Part shown: in pieces, positions 1-7,506 of the stretch
How positions within the stretch are numbered: the stretch's first letter is position 1
How the letters are laid out: the number at the start of each line of letters is the position of its first letter
NCBI GenBank assembly: GCA_903933385.1
Contig: CAIZJW010000283.1
Span: 1 to 32,258, forward strand
Direction: 5' to 3'
DNA from: an uncultured Silvanigrella sp.
GTDB lineage: Bacteria; Bdellovibrionota_B; Oligoflexia; Silvanigrellales; Silvanigrellaceae
Length of the DNA: 32,258 nucleotides
The notes under the pieces: generated by a model
What the model saw: only the letters and a program-made list of their open reading frames with translations
What the model was told of the DNA's origin: nothing
Databases searched by the model: none
Program-made: the position numbers and the translations under genes

Positions 1-386
1 GCATTTACCTGTGGATCTTGGAGGTTGTAGCCGCATTTGCGGCCGCTCGCATCCCAGGCAGGTTGTGTCGGGTGCTTCACACCTCTGCCACCTTCACCGC
101 CGGGGTATGTCTCGTTTATTTGGAAAAGTCCGACATGAACGCCTGTGCGAGCATCTGCTCGGCCAGACGATTCACAGAGAATGATGCATGTTGCGCGGTT
201 TCGGTCCCACTTTGGAAAGCCGGCTTTGTCAACGTAGGAGCGCAGTTGGAGAAGCTTGCTGTCCTGCATGAGGAGATCGTCGTTGGCTCCCGAAATTGCC
301 GAATCATTTTGTAGTTTATTTGATGAACACGCGACAGCAGAAGTCAGAGCAAGGGCGAGCGAGAAAATCAGTTTCATGTTTTTCAT
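1..386 (-). CDS. Lysozyme/lytic transglycosylase-like lipoprotein, C-terminus cut by window edge
   Basis: I translated this by hand; the frame is open from an ATG at 386 to base 1, about 128 residues, so the C-terminus lies outside the window. The start follows a strong GGGAGGA Shine-Dalgarno (about 394-401). The N-terminus (MKNMKLIFSLALALTSAVAC) is a signal peptide ending in a usable but weak lipobox (AVAC), with the lipidated Cys at residue 20 and Ser at +2, consistent with the outer membrane. Residues 67-91 contain CESSG with a candidate catalytic Glu72, then GLFQIN about 13 residues later. This Glu-Ser-Ser then Gly-Leu-x-Gln-Ile arrangement is typical of goose-type lysozyme/SLT folds that cleave peptidoglycan glycan strands. 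Cysteines at 67, 71 and 118 could form disulfides. Activity is inferred from motifs only. It lies downstream of the split protease on the same strand, with an 82-bp gap. Confidence 0.72.
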   Translation of the reverse strand, partial: MKNMKLIFSLALALTSAVACSSNKLQNDSAISGANDDLLMQDSKLLQLRSYVDKAGFPKWDRNRATCIILCESSGRADARTGVHVGLFQINETYPGGEGGRGVKHPTQPAWDASGRKCGYNLQDPQVN

Positions 387-468
387 GAGTTCGTTCCTCC
401 CAAAGGCATCGATACCCAGGAATAAGCCATGTTGACAATATAAATAATAAATCAATCAATTTCAATTG

Positions 469-1849
469 TTATCTGCACGATGAGCCGGTTGGCCGGGAGA
501 CGATCACCTCGTCGTTGCTGGGTTCAGGAAGAGCTAAAATGGCTGCGCCTCCGCTAATAGAACTGGAGCCTTTCGCGCTGAGGAGAAGAAACGGGGTTGA
601 GTCATCCAGCAAAAGAGCACTTCCACTGTCACCTGCGGAGAGAACGAGGTTCTTGCCTGGAGGAGATTCAAATCTAAAGAATAAATCGCGGGAGCTCTCT
701 TTGCTAAAAAAATCAAATTGGGGGCTCATTCCTTGTGAAGTGAAAAAATCCTTCAAGGGAGCGCTTGAAAACTTCCACGATTTTCCATCTGCATCAGCAA
801 AGTTTCCAGCAAAAATGAGGCCCAAATTTTCGTTTTGTATTGATGCCTGAAGCTTAGAAAATAGCGGCAAAAGAACGCTGTTGTAGTGATTCTGTGCCCG
901 AGATTTTTTATATTCAGAATAACTTTTTCCTGGTTGGAAATATCCATCTTTCTCTGCTTCAGCAATGAGATCGCGACCCGGTGCTCGCCATTTTCGTGCG
1001 AGAATCTGCAGTGTGTCTTTGTAATTGCAAACCGCTGAGGGTGTTTTTTCACTGCATTCGAGGAGCGTGTCGACAAATCGCCCTCGAGAAATGTCGAGTT
1101 CCATTTCCATTTGCCGCGTGACCGCAAGTTGCCATTGTTTGACAATTGATTCAGCTGCGCCACGCCGGTTGGAATCGTTCTCGCGAGTGAGCAGGGAGTT
1201 TAGGATCTCACTGCCGATTTTAGTTTTTGGGCGAATGTCTGCATCAAACAATCGGAAATCCTGCAGAGCTGAACAAAGGAGTGTTTCACTCACAGTTTCG
1301 CTCGCACCATTGCGTTTGCACTCTGCACCGTAGTTTTTCTTTCCCTCTTCCTCTAGAAAAGTGTAGTTCAGAGCGATGCGTGCGGGATTCTTTTGTTTTT
1401 TTTTCAGTATCGATGAACTCTGGAATTTTTGCTGCAACTAAATTGAAGAAACCGTCTCGAGCTTGCGCGAGTGATAGCGAGATATCCAATTGCACATAAG
1501 CATTTCTGCCATCAAAAAGACGCAGATCGCTCCTCACAATGCGAGATGAAAAATCCGGGAGACAATGTCGTGCCGTCCAGATTTGACTCTTAAATATTTC
1601 GCCTGATTTCGAAACAACTCTGACGAAGGCAGAGCATTGCGAGGTAACTGATTTATTTTCCTGCTCTGGAGAAAACGACAAACCCTCGAGGATGAGAATT
1701 CCACCGCCTGTTGTGAGTTTCGACACATTTGCGTTGCTCACTGCTTGTGTGGATGAGCATGAAGGAGGCACCTTTCCACCCTGGCATGCCGCCAGGACCG
1801 AGGAAAGAATCAACAAGCTGGATTTGTTGAAAATTCCGACTACCGCCAT
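469..1849 (-). pseudogene. Trypsin-like serine protease lipoprotein, interrupted by a frameshift
   Basis: Two overlapping frames together make one S1-type protease of about 458 residues. The upstream frame (1849 to 1286) starts with a signal peptide and lipobox (LAAC, Cys22) and carries the catalytic-His motif WTARHC (His95), with Asp122 in LDISL a candidate catalytic Asp. The downstream frame (open from 1437 to 469) carries GDSG near its residues 269-272, the catalytic-Ser motif. The frames join at a run of nine A (1396-1404 on this strand); losing one A, or gaining two, restores a continuous protein. A helical, charged stretch of roughly 170 residues sits between the His and Ser parts, longer than in ordinary trypsins. 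The gene starts 29 bp after the SDR gene and probably shares its transcript. It may be a real pseudogene, a sequencing error in the homopolymer, or a gene expressed by transcriptional slippage. Confidence 0.72.
1396..1404 (-). repeat. Nine-A homopolymer at the protease frame break
   Basis: On the coding strand this reads G, nine A, then C. The His-containing frame enters it as GAA AAA AAA ACA and the Ser-containing frame leaves it as AAA AAA AAA CAA. Tracts of this length are known sites of RNA polymerase slippage and of sequencing or replication indels. Confidence 0.8.
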
Positions 1850-1878
1850 AACAGCATTTCGGAATTCTATTCGGGAAC

Positions 1879-2601
1879 TTAAGGGGACATGCGCTTTGTT
1901 GCGGAGAGTCCGCCGTCAATTGCGATAATTTGTCCTGTGATCATCCGGCTTTGTTCGCCGAGCAAAAAGGAAATTGCTTGAGCCATGTCGCTTGGCTCTG
2001 CAAGCCGTGGAATGGCCTGCAATTGCAAACTTGCTTTCAAAGCTTGTTCACTCTCAACAATCCGCTTGCTCATTCTGGAACGTGTGAGTCCAGGTGCAAT
2101 GGCATTGAATCGCACGGGAGCATACGTCGCTGCGCTTGAGCGCACGAGAGCCTCGAGTGCACCCTTAGCGGCCGCAATGGCTTCGTGATTCTGGAGTCCT
2201 ACTTTGGCAGCGGTACTCGATATAAGTACGACGCTTCCATGCCCTTGGCTTTTGAGTGTGGGCAGAACTGCCTTCATTCCTAGAAAAGCTGAGGTGACGT
2301 GCTTTTTAAAAACCTCTTCCCATTCATCGAGTCGTGTCATGTGAAGCGGTTTTAGAAGTATTGAACCACTGAAGTGGGCGTATCCATCGATACGTTCCCA
2401 GCGTTCCACGGCTTGCTGGATAGACTGCTTTAGGAAATCCTCATCAAAAGCCGATCCCACCAACGAAATATGCTCGCACTCCGGAGTTCTTTCCAAGTCA
2501 TGCTCTGACAAAAGAAGAAATCGAGCGTTTTTATTTTGTGCCACAAGCTCTTGTGCCATGGCAGAGTTTGCACCTTGAACAACATAAATTGGTGAACTCA
2601 T
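1879..2601 (-). CDS. SDR-family protein with degenerate cofactor and catalytic motifs
   Basis: This 240-residue Rossmann-fold protein has the length and layout of a short-chain dehydrogenase/reductase. The N-terminal nucleotide loop reads VVQGANSAMAQ where classical members have TGxxxGxG. The catalytic Ser is present in LISSTAA, but the YxxxK motif reads IAAAK (within NHEAIAAAKGAL), so the catalytic Tyr is replaced by Ile. The C-terminal part (FNAIAPGLTRS, then SRMITGQIIAIDGG) is typical of SDRs. The fold call is firm, but a normal redox function is doubtful; a binding or atypical role is possible. Its ATG overlaps the stop of the yqeY gene in an ATGA, so translation is probably coupled. The split protease gene follows 29 bp downstream. 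Confidence 0.85.
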   Translation of the reverse strand: MSSPIYVVQGANSAMAQELVAQNKNARFLLLSEHDLERTPECEHISLVGSAFDEDFLKQSIQQAVERWERIDGYAHFSGSILLKPLHMTRLDEWEEVFKKHVTSAFLGMKAVLPTLKSQGHGSVVLISSTAAKVGLQNHEAIAAAKGALEALVRSSAATYAPVRFNAIAPGLTRSRMSKRIVESEQALKASLQLQAIPRLAEPSDMAQAISFLLGEQSRMITGQIIAIDGGLSATKRMSP

Positions 2602-3035
2602 CCGAGCACTCGCTTCAATGTTTCAGAAAGTGATTTGCCATCGACTCTTCCCACGAGCTCACCTTGCAGACCCTTCATCAGGATTCCGAAGGTTCTCTCA
2701 CTCGTTTTGCCGAGATAGTCCTTGATAAAGCTTTCAAGTTCAGCACCTGAGAGAGCCTTCGGTAAGTAGCGTTCTACGATCCCAAGTTCTGCTTTAAGCG
2801 GTGCTTGGCGGTCAGGTGGATACTCAGCAAGACTTTTTTGAAGTAGCTTTTGATATGCAGCAAGCAGTTGAACAACTTCAGCTTCAGTACGAGCACGGCC
2901 TGGCTCTTTCAGGTCATTGATTTCTGCATTTCGCACTTCATTGAGCATCATTCTGACGACAGCAAGAAGTTCTTTATCGCCCTCTTTCATCGCTTTCTTC
3001 ATATCTTCAGTGAGGCGCGTTCGCGTTTCGCTCAT
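2598..3035 (-). CDS. yqeY: GatB/YqeY domain-containing protein
   Basis: This 145-residue protein matches the YqeY family in length and pattern: an N-terminal helical region with KKAMKEGDKELLAVVRMML, then EINDLKEPGRARTEAEVVQLL, and a C-terminal segment with IVERYLPKALSGAELESFI. The domain also occurs at the C-terminus of the GatB amidotransferase subunit, where it contacts tRNA; the job of stand-alone YqeY is not well established. I place the start at the ATG at 3035 because AAGGAG lies 9 nt upstream and the family normally begins there; a longer frame from a TTG at 3086 would run through the hairpin. The stop overlaps the SDR start (ATGA). A perfect hairpin encloses its Shine-Dalgarno, which suggests translational control. 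Confidence 0.9.
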   Translation of the reverse strand: MSETRTRLTEDMKKAMKEGDKELLAVVRMMLNEVRNAEINDLKEPGRARTEAEVVQLLAAYQKLLQKSLAEYPPDRQAPLKAELGIVERYLPKALSGAELESFIKDYLGKTSERTFGILMKGLQGELVGRVDGKSLSETLKRVLG

Positions 3036-3042
3036 TGCAGGA

Positions 3043-3081
3043 ATCTCCTTATCAATCTTAGAGCAAGATTGATAAGGAGAT
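3043..3081 (-). promoter_or_regulatory. Perfect 17-bp hairpin sequestering the yqeY Shine-Dalgarno
   Basis: Arms at 3043-3059 and 3065-3081 are perfectly complementary around a 5-nt loop. In the minus-strand transcript the second arm contains AAGGAG, the yqeY ribosome binding site, and the first arm contains the matching CUCCUU. No U-run follows on either strand, so a simple intrinsic terminator is unlikely. The hairpin begins about 33 nt after the amylase stop codon. It could repress translation (thermometer or protein-bound switch), stabilise the 3' end of the amylase message, or both. Confidence 0.75.
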
Positions 3082-3114
3082 AGCAAATTTAATCAACAAC
3101 AGGAAGTGCGCGAC

Positions 3115-6100
3115 TTATTGAGGCTGCACGAAAAGTACTGCTCGCTCTCTTCCAATTGAGACAGTAATGCGACCTTGGTCGTCAACGGGATATGCCCGAC
3201 CGGAAACAACTTCAAGTGCGCTGCGGCCTGGAATGAAGCGAGTGTAGAGAGTGACGCTTTGCGAATCGCTATTCATTTGCTGATTCGAAAGGAAATAAGC
3301 AAAGTTTTTCTCACCGAAAGCGCGCTCGTAGCCCCAGAGCCATGTGGCATCGGAGTCTGGTTGTCCGGTTGTAAACACGCGGCTGCCGAGCTGGACTTTG
3401 ATGCTTGTATTCATCTTTCCGCGGCGCAGAGCAGGGTTTGCATTACGAGCTTGGATAATGCGCTGGTACATGCTGAGTAAGTCTTTGTCTTGCTCAACAG
3501 AGAACTTCACACTCGGGTTTTCGAGGCACCAAGTTCCAGGATGCGTGATGCATTGCGTTTCGAATTGTTGATTAAGAGCCAAATCGTCCCAAACCATTGG
3601 TTTGCGATCAGTTGGGTCATCTGCTCCCCACATGCCAACTTCAGCACCGTAGTATATGACCGGAGCGCCTACATAGGACATCTGAAACGCAACAATTCCC
3701 TTGAAGAACTCCTTCTCAAGGAGGCCAGGTTTGTCGTTCGAGTAAAGGGCACCACGGTCGGGTTTGTTTACGGTATCATTGTCCCAGCTGTTACCCTCTT
3801 GTGGACGGGGTGAGAGGGAGCGATTTTGCCAAATCGTTTTGCTCAGGAATCGATCGGTGTCGTGGCTATCGAGCATCGTCCACAAAGCGTGTTTCGTGTG
3901 CTCTCGGTAACCATTCAGGCGTTGTTCAATAAAATTGCGTGCGCCGCTCGGTGTGAATTTGAATTTCTGATCGAGATTAATAAACCAGCCTTCAGCCAGG
4001 GTACGGCTTCGGTAGTTCATGATCCCATCTGCTTGGTCTCCCTGCAACATGTCATAGCCGTCGTACCAGTCTTCAGCGATGATCAGGGCGTCGTTACGCA
4101 GGGTTTTGAGGTGTTTGCGGAAAAGTTTCCAAAACGATGCGGGCACATCGGCGTAAACATCGAGGCGAATTCCGTCAACGCCTTTGAATTGAATTCCATC
4201 GATTTCACGCGGTGTGAACCAGCGATCCAAAACAGCAAAAATATGCCGTTGGAGTCCGGGATGTAGGGCGCCATTCGGAAAGCCTTGTCGATGATTTATC
4301 AAAGGACAGAAGCCCGCCCATGAATCAAAGCGAATTTTGCTGGCAAATGGGAATTTGTTGCTGTCAGGATAAAACTCGGAGAGTTGGCATGAACGAGCGT
4401 AGTAGTTGGCTTCACCTTCGAAAGAGGTGGCAAACCACTCATAATAGGGCGATGATTTCCCGCGTTTGGCAATGTCTTCAACCAGTGGTCCGTTCGAAGC
4501 AGAGTGATTGAAAACTCCGTCGAGCACCACTCTAATGCCATTGCTATGAAGCTCGCTTGTCAGCTGCATAAATTCTTTGTCGGCGCGCGTGAAGCCCCAG
4601 GTCGAGGGATCGTCGAGACGCTCACTCGCCAAAAGACGCTTGTCGTCTTCATATAGATCGGGCTTGCCATTGCTTCCGCGATCCATTGGTCCGAGTTTGG
4701 CGTCTACGTGACGGTAATCTTTTGTATCATAGCGATGCAAAGAATCTGAATCGAACACAGGGTTGAAATAAACGCCCGTGATACCCAAAGATTTGAGATA
4801 GGGAATCATCTGTCGCACGCCGCGCAGGTCGCCTCCATATCTGCGGGTGAAGATTATTTGTCTTTGTACTTCCCTTGGATCGAGCTCAGGTTGGAGTTGT
4901 CTGACAATACGCTCCATATTTCGCTCAACGGGAGTGAAACTAAACCAGCTGCCCGTCCAGGGAGTGGCAGTACGATCGAGTTGTTTCAAAGCAGAGTTGC
5001 TGCGCTCCCATTCGGTAGGAAGTTGTCCAACAACATCGTTGCTGACATCTCCATTACGGAATCTTTCAGGGAAAATTTGGTACCAAGTCGTATCCACGGA
5101 CCAGAGTGGGACCTGGTAGAGATCGGAGCCATTGATTTGTTGGTTGCTAGAATCGTAGCGAAACGAAAAAGTTTCAGGACGCGTTGCACTTGAGAATGGG
5201 TCGCCTGCAACAATGCCTTGTTTGCCGAGATTAAATGACGATGGCGAATCGTGAGCGATGATCACGAAATTTGAATTGATAGATTCAAGCGGAAGAGTCA
5301 GCAATCCAGAATATGTTGTGTAGCTCAGTGAGTCGAGAACGAAGGTGCTTTGAGGGAGCAGTTCCATGTGTTGACCGTCGGAGAACAACACTTCAACTCG
5401 TTCAGCATCGCCAGTGAGCATTTTAATTTTGAATCGCACAACGCGCTCGCCCGCGTCCAGCGCTGCAACCGTTTGTGCATCAAGTTCAAGGCCCGCTTCG
5501 TCGATGAATCCATCTTTGCGCAATATAAACTTCTTCGCGAGAAGCGACCGGGGCGCAGGAATCACATTGTTGTTGTAGGGAGCCAAACCGGATTGTGGTT
5601 GTGAGGAATCAGCGAGCCAGTCGAAGGTTTCGTCTTCGTACCTAATGACGAATTTAAACAAAGTTTCCTGGCTACGATCTACCTGAAGAGTGCGAAGAAA
5701 TGAGCCGTCAGTTTGTGGAAGAAGACGATAGTTTTCGTCAAATCCGGTGCTCCAATTGCGGAAAGCTCCCGAGACATAAACAGCCTTGACCTGCCTATTT
5801 TGCACTGGAATTTTAGCAAGACGGAAGTCAACACGCCGAGGCACTACCATTTTTGAGCGAACAATCGAAGCTTCACCGCGACTGTCGACGGCTACAGCGC
5901 GGACGATTGTGGGCTGTGTTACCTTGAGAATTTGATTGAATGTTCTGGTTGCGCCAGTGGGGCGATTGCCCGAAAGCGACGGAAGAGAACCATCGATTGT
6001 ATAATAAACCTGATAGCCTTCGGTTGTGTTGAAGGTAACGTCAACGTCACCAGTTGTTTCCACAGGTGTTGTTTTGATGTTGAGCGAAATGTTGAAATTG

Positions 6101-6315
6101 CGATCACGGAGAGTATTTCTCTCGGACTTGATTTCAATTGGTCTCGATTTGAGTGCTGTCCAATTGTAACTTGGCTCCGTTTGGAATGATGCTAATTGCA
6201 TCTTCGGCTTGCCACTTACAGAGGAATGACAGGCTGCCAACATGAGCAACGCAAGCACACCAGGAAGTCTTACTCTGCTCAAAAGTCTCGCAAGTTTTCG
6301 TTCAGCTGATTTCAT
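3115..6315 (-). CDS. Multidomain GH13 alpha-amylase-family lipoprotein
   Basis: I start at the ATG at 6315, giving 1066 residues that begin with [20 protein letters not shown] and a lipobox LAAC (Cys29); an upstream in-frame start at 6393 would bury the signal peptide and lie deeper inside the ABC gene. All GH13 landmarks are present: YQIFPERF near 412, region I DGVFNH (about 599-604), nucleophile in GIRLD (Asp719), acid/base in IIAED (Glu748) and SHD (His818-Asp819). Ahead of the barrel are about 380 residues of probable beta-sandwich modules: a chitobiase-C-like segment (about 82-160, with [10 protein letters not shown]), a CBM48/CBM20-like segment (about 164-265, with [10 protein letters not shown]) and a third near 289-389. 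It probably cleaves alpha-glucans or maltodextrins at the cell surface. The start overlaps the ATPase gene by 14 bp, so the two are co-transcribed. The exact GH13 subfamily is not resolved. Confidence 0.92.
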   Translation of the reverse strand: MKSAERKLARLLSRVRLPGVLALLMLAACHSSVSGKPKMQLASFQTEPSYNWTALKSRPIEIKSERNTLRDRNFNISLNIKTTPVETTGDVDVTFNTTEGYQVYYTIDGSLPSLSGNRPTGATRTFNQILKVTQPTIVRAVAVDSRGEASIVRSKMVVPRRVDFRLAKIPVQNRQVKAVYVSGAFRNWSTGFDENYRLLPQTDGSFLRTLQVDRSQETLFKFVIRYEDETFDWLADSSQPQSGLAPYNNNVIPAPRSLLAKKFILRKDGFIDEAGLELDAQTVAALDAGERVVRFKIKMLTGDAERVEVLFSDGQHMELLPQSTFVLDSLSYTTYSGLLTLPLESINSNFVIIAHDSPSSFNLGKQGIVAGDPFSSATRPETFSFRYDSSNQQINGSDLYQVPLWSVDTTWYQIFPERFRNGDVSNDVVGQLPTEWERSNSALKQLDRTATPWTGSWFSFTPVERNMERIVRQLQPELDPREVQRQIIFTRRYGGDLRGVRQMIPYLKSLGITGVYFNPVFDSDSLHRYDTKDYRHVDAKLGPMDRGSNGKPDLYEDDKRLLASERLDDPSTWGFTRADKEFMQLTSELHSNGIRVVLDGVFNHSASNGPLVEDIAKRGKSSPYYEWFATSFEGEANYYARSCQLSEFYPDSNKFPFASKIRFDSWAGFCPLINHRQGFPNGALHPGLQRHIFAVLDRWFTPREIDGIQFKGVDGIRLDVYADVPASFWKLFRKHLKTLRNDALIIAEDWYDGYDMLQGDQADGIMNYRSRTLAEGWFINLDQKFKFTPSGARNFIEQRLNGYREHTKHALWTMLDSHDTDRFLSKTIWQNRSLSPRPQEGNSWDNDTVNKPDRGALYSNDKPGLLEKEFFKGIVAFQMSYVGAPVIYYGAEVGMWGADDPTDRKPMVWDDLALNQQFETQCITHPGTWCLENPSVKFSVEQDKDLLSMYQRIIQARNANPALRRGKMNTSIKVQLGSRVFTTGQPDSDATWLWGYERAFGEKNFAYFLSNQQMNSDSQSVTLYTRFIPGRSALEVVSGRAYPVDDQGRITVSIGRERAVLFVQPQ

Positions 6316-7426
6316 TGACACGTCCGCCTTCTTCCGTTGAGTCGAACCAGTGCATTGCTTTGCGATCAATTGTTGTTGCAAGTTCCGAGCCACGAGTGGC
6401 TTCTTCCATGACTTGTAGCCGTTTTGGGTTGGCCGAACGGATGATCACCTGCTGACCACCGATTGATGCGACCAGATGGGTTTCATGTCCGTGCGGTTCG
6501 ATGAGTACCACCTTTGGTTTACAGTCAACGGCTCCTTGTGATTCACGTCCCTCTTTGGCGAGCACTTTCAGAGCCTCAGGGCGCAAGCCGAGAACATATG
6601 AGCCCGGCTTCGTTGGAGTAGGGGCATCCGAAAAATCAAAGCTGAGGCCGTTAAACGAGAAAACTTTCCTGGAACCGGAAATTTCGAGGTTGCCCTTGAA
6701 GAAGTTCATGCTTGGGTTGCCAATGAACGATGCCACGAAGGTGTTCACTGGATTATTGTAGAGCTCGAGCGGGGAGCCGAGCTGTTGCACTCTTCCCTTG
6801 TTAAGTACGGCAATGCGGTCGGCCAATGTCATAGCTTCAACTTGGTCGTGCGTGACGTATACAACGGTCGCTCCAACTTTCTGGTGAAGTGCTGCGAGTT
6901 CAATTCGTGTTTGGCTGCGCAATTGCGCGTCAAGGTTCGAAAGTGGCTCGTCAAACAAGAACAAGGCTGGCTTTCGAACAATGGCTCGGCCAATTGCTAC
7001 TCGCTGCCGCTGTCCGCCCGAAAGCTGGCTAGGCTTGCGATCGAGAAGATGGTCGATGTCCAGCATTTTGCTGGCTGTCTGAATTCGTTCGTTGATTTCA
7101 TCTTGCGGGCGTTTTTTTATCCGCAAACCAAAGCTGAGGTTTTCTCGCACTGTCATGTGGGGGTAGAGCGCATAGTCTTGGAAAACCATGGCAATGTCGC
7201 GTTCTGCTGGTGGAAGCTCATTCACAACTCGTTCACCGATTTCGATGCTTCCGGAAGTGATGTCTTCGAGTCCCGCAATCATTCTCAGCAGGGTTGACTT
7301 TCCGCAGCCAGAGGGCCCAACCAAAACCAGGAATTCTCCATGGCCAGCTTCAATGTTTACGTTTTTGAGAACTTCAACTTTGTTTTCATAGATCTTGTTG
7401 AGATCTTTGATGACCAGCTTGGCCAT
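6302..7426 (-). CDS. MalK/UgpC/MsmX-type sugar ABC transporter ATPase
   Basis: This 374-residue protein is a complete carbohydrate-importer ATPase. Walker A is GPSGCGKST (37-45), the signature is LSGGQ (135-139), Walker B ends LFLFDE (Asp159-Glu160), and the switch His is in VTHD (His193). A C-terminal regulatory domain of about 130 residues follows (GLRPEALKV and onward), as in MalK. No permease or binding-protein gene adjoins it; instead it overlaps the amylase gene. The sugar ABC operon at 15571-23486 lacks an ATPase, so this subunit probably serves that transporter and perhaps others, as MsmX does in Bacillus. The start is the ATG at 7426 with CGGAGT about 7 nt upstream. Confidence 0.94.
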   Translation of the reverse strand: MAKLVIKDLNKIYENKVEVLKNVNIEAGHGEFLVLVGPSGCGKSTLLRMIAGLEDITSGSIEIGERVVNELPPAERDIAMVFQDYALYPHMTVRENLSFGLRIKKRPQDEINERIQTASKMLDIDHLLDRKPSQLSGGQRQRVAIGRAIVRKPALFLFDEPLSNLDAQLRSQTRIELAALHQKVGATVVYVTHDQVEAMTLADRIAVLNKGRVQQLGSPLELYNNPVNTFVASFIGNPSMNFFKGNLEISGSRKVFSFNGLSFDFSDAPTPTKPGSYVLGLRPEALKVLAKEGRESQGAVDCKPKVVLIEPHGHETHLVASIGGQQVIIRSANPKRLQVMEEATRGSELATTIDRKAMHWFDSTEEGGRVNEIS

Positions 7427-7506
7427 GTGGACTCCGAGTTAAATCAAACAGTGTTGATTGGTTTTAGTGCTCAAAATTGGTACTTGAGTGGTCGCTTGAA
7501 CGCAAG

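Noticed and set aside
18-314. Plus-strand open frame of 98 codons
   Set aside because: It is antisense to the lysozyme-like lipoprotein gene, which has a signal peptide, a strong SD and family motifs.
409-438. Possible minus-strand promoter (TTGTCA with a TATCGA-like -10) before the lysozyme-like gene
   Set aside because: The -10 is poor, and the start of transcription would leave the SD at the extreme 5' end.
3036-3086. N-terminal extension of YqeY from a TTG
   Set aside because: It would be encoded by the hairpin and lacks an SD; the ATG at 3035 has both SD and family agreement.
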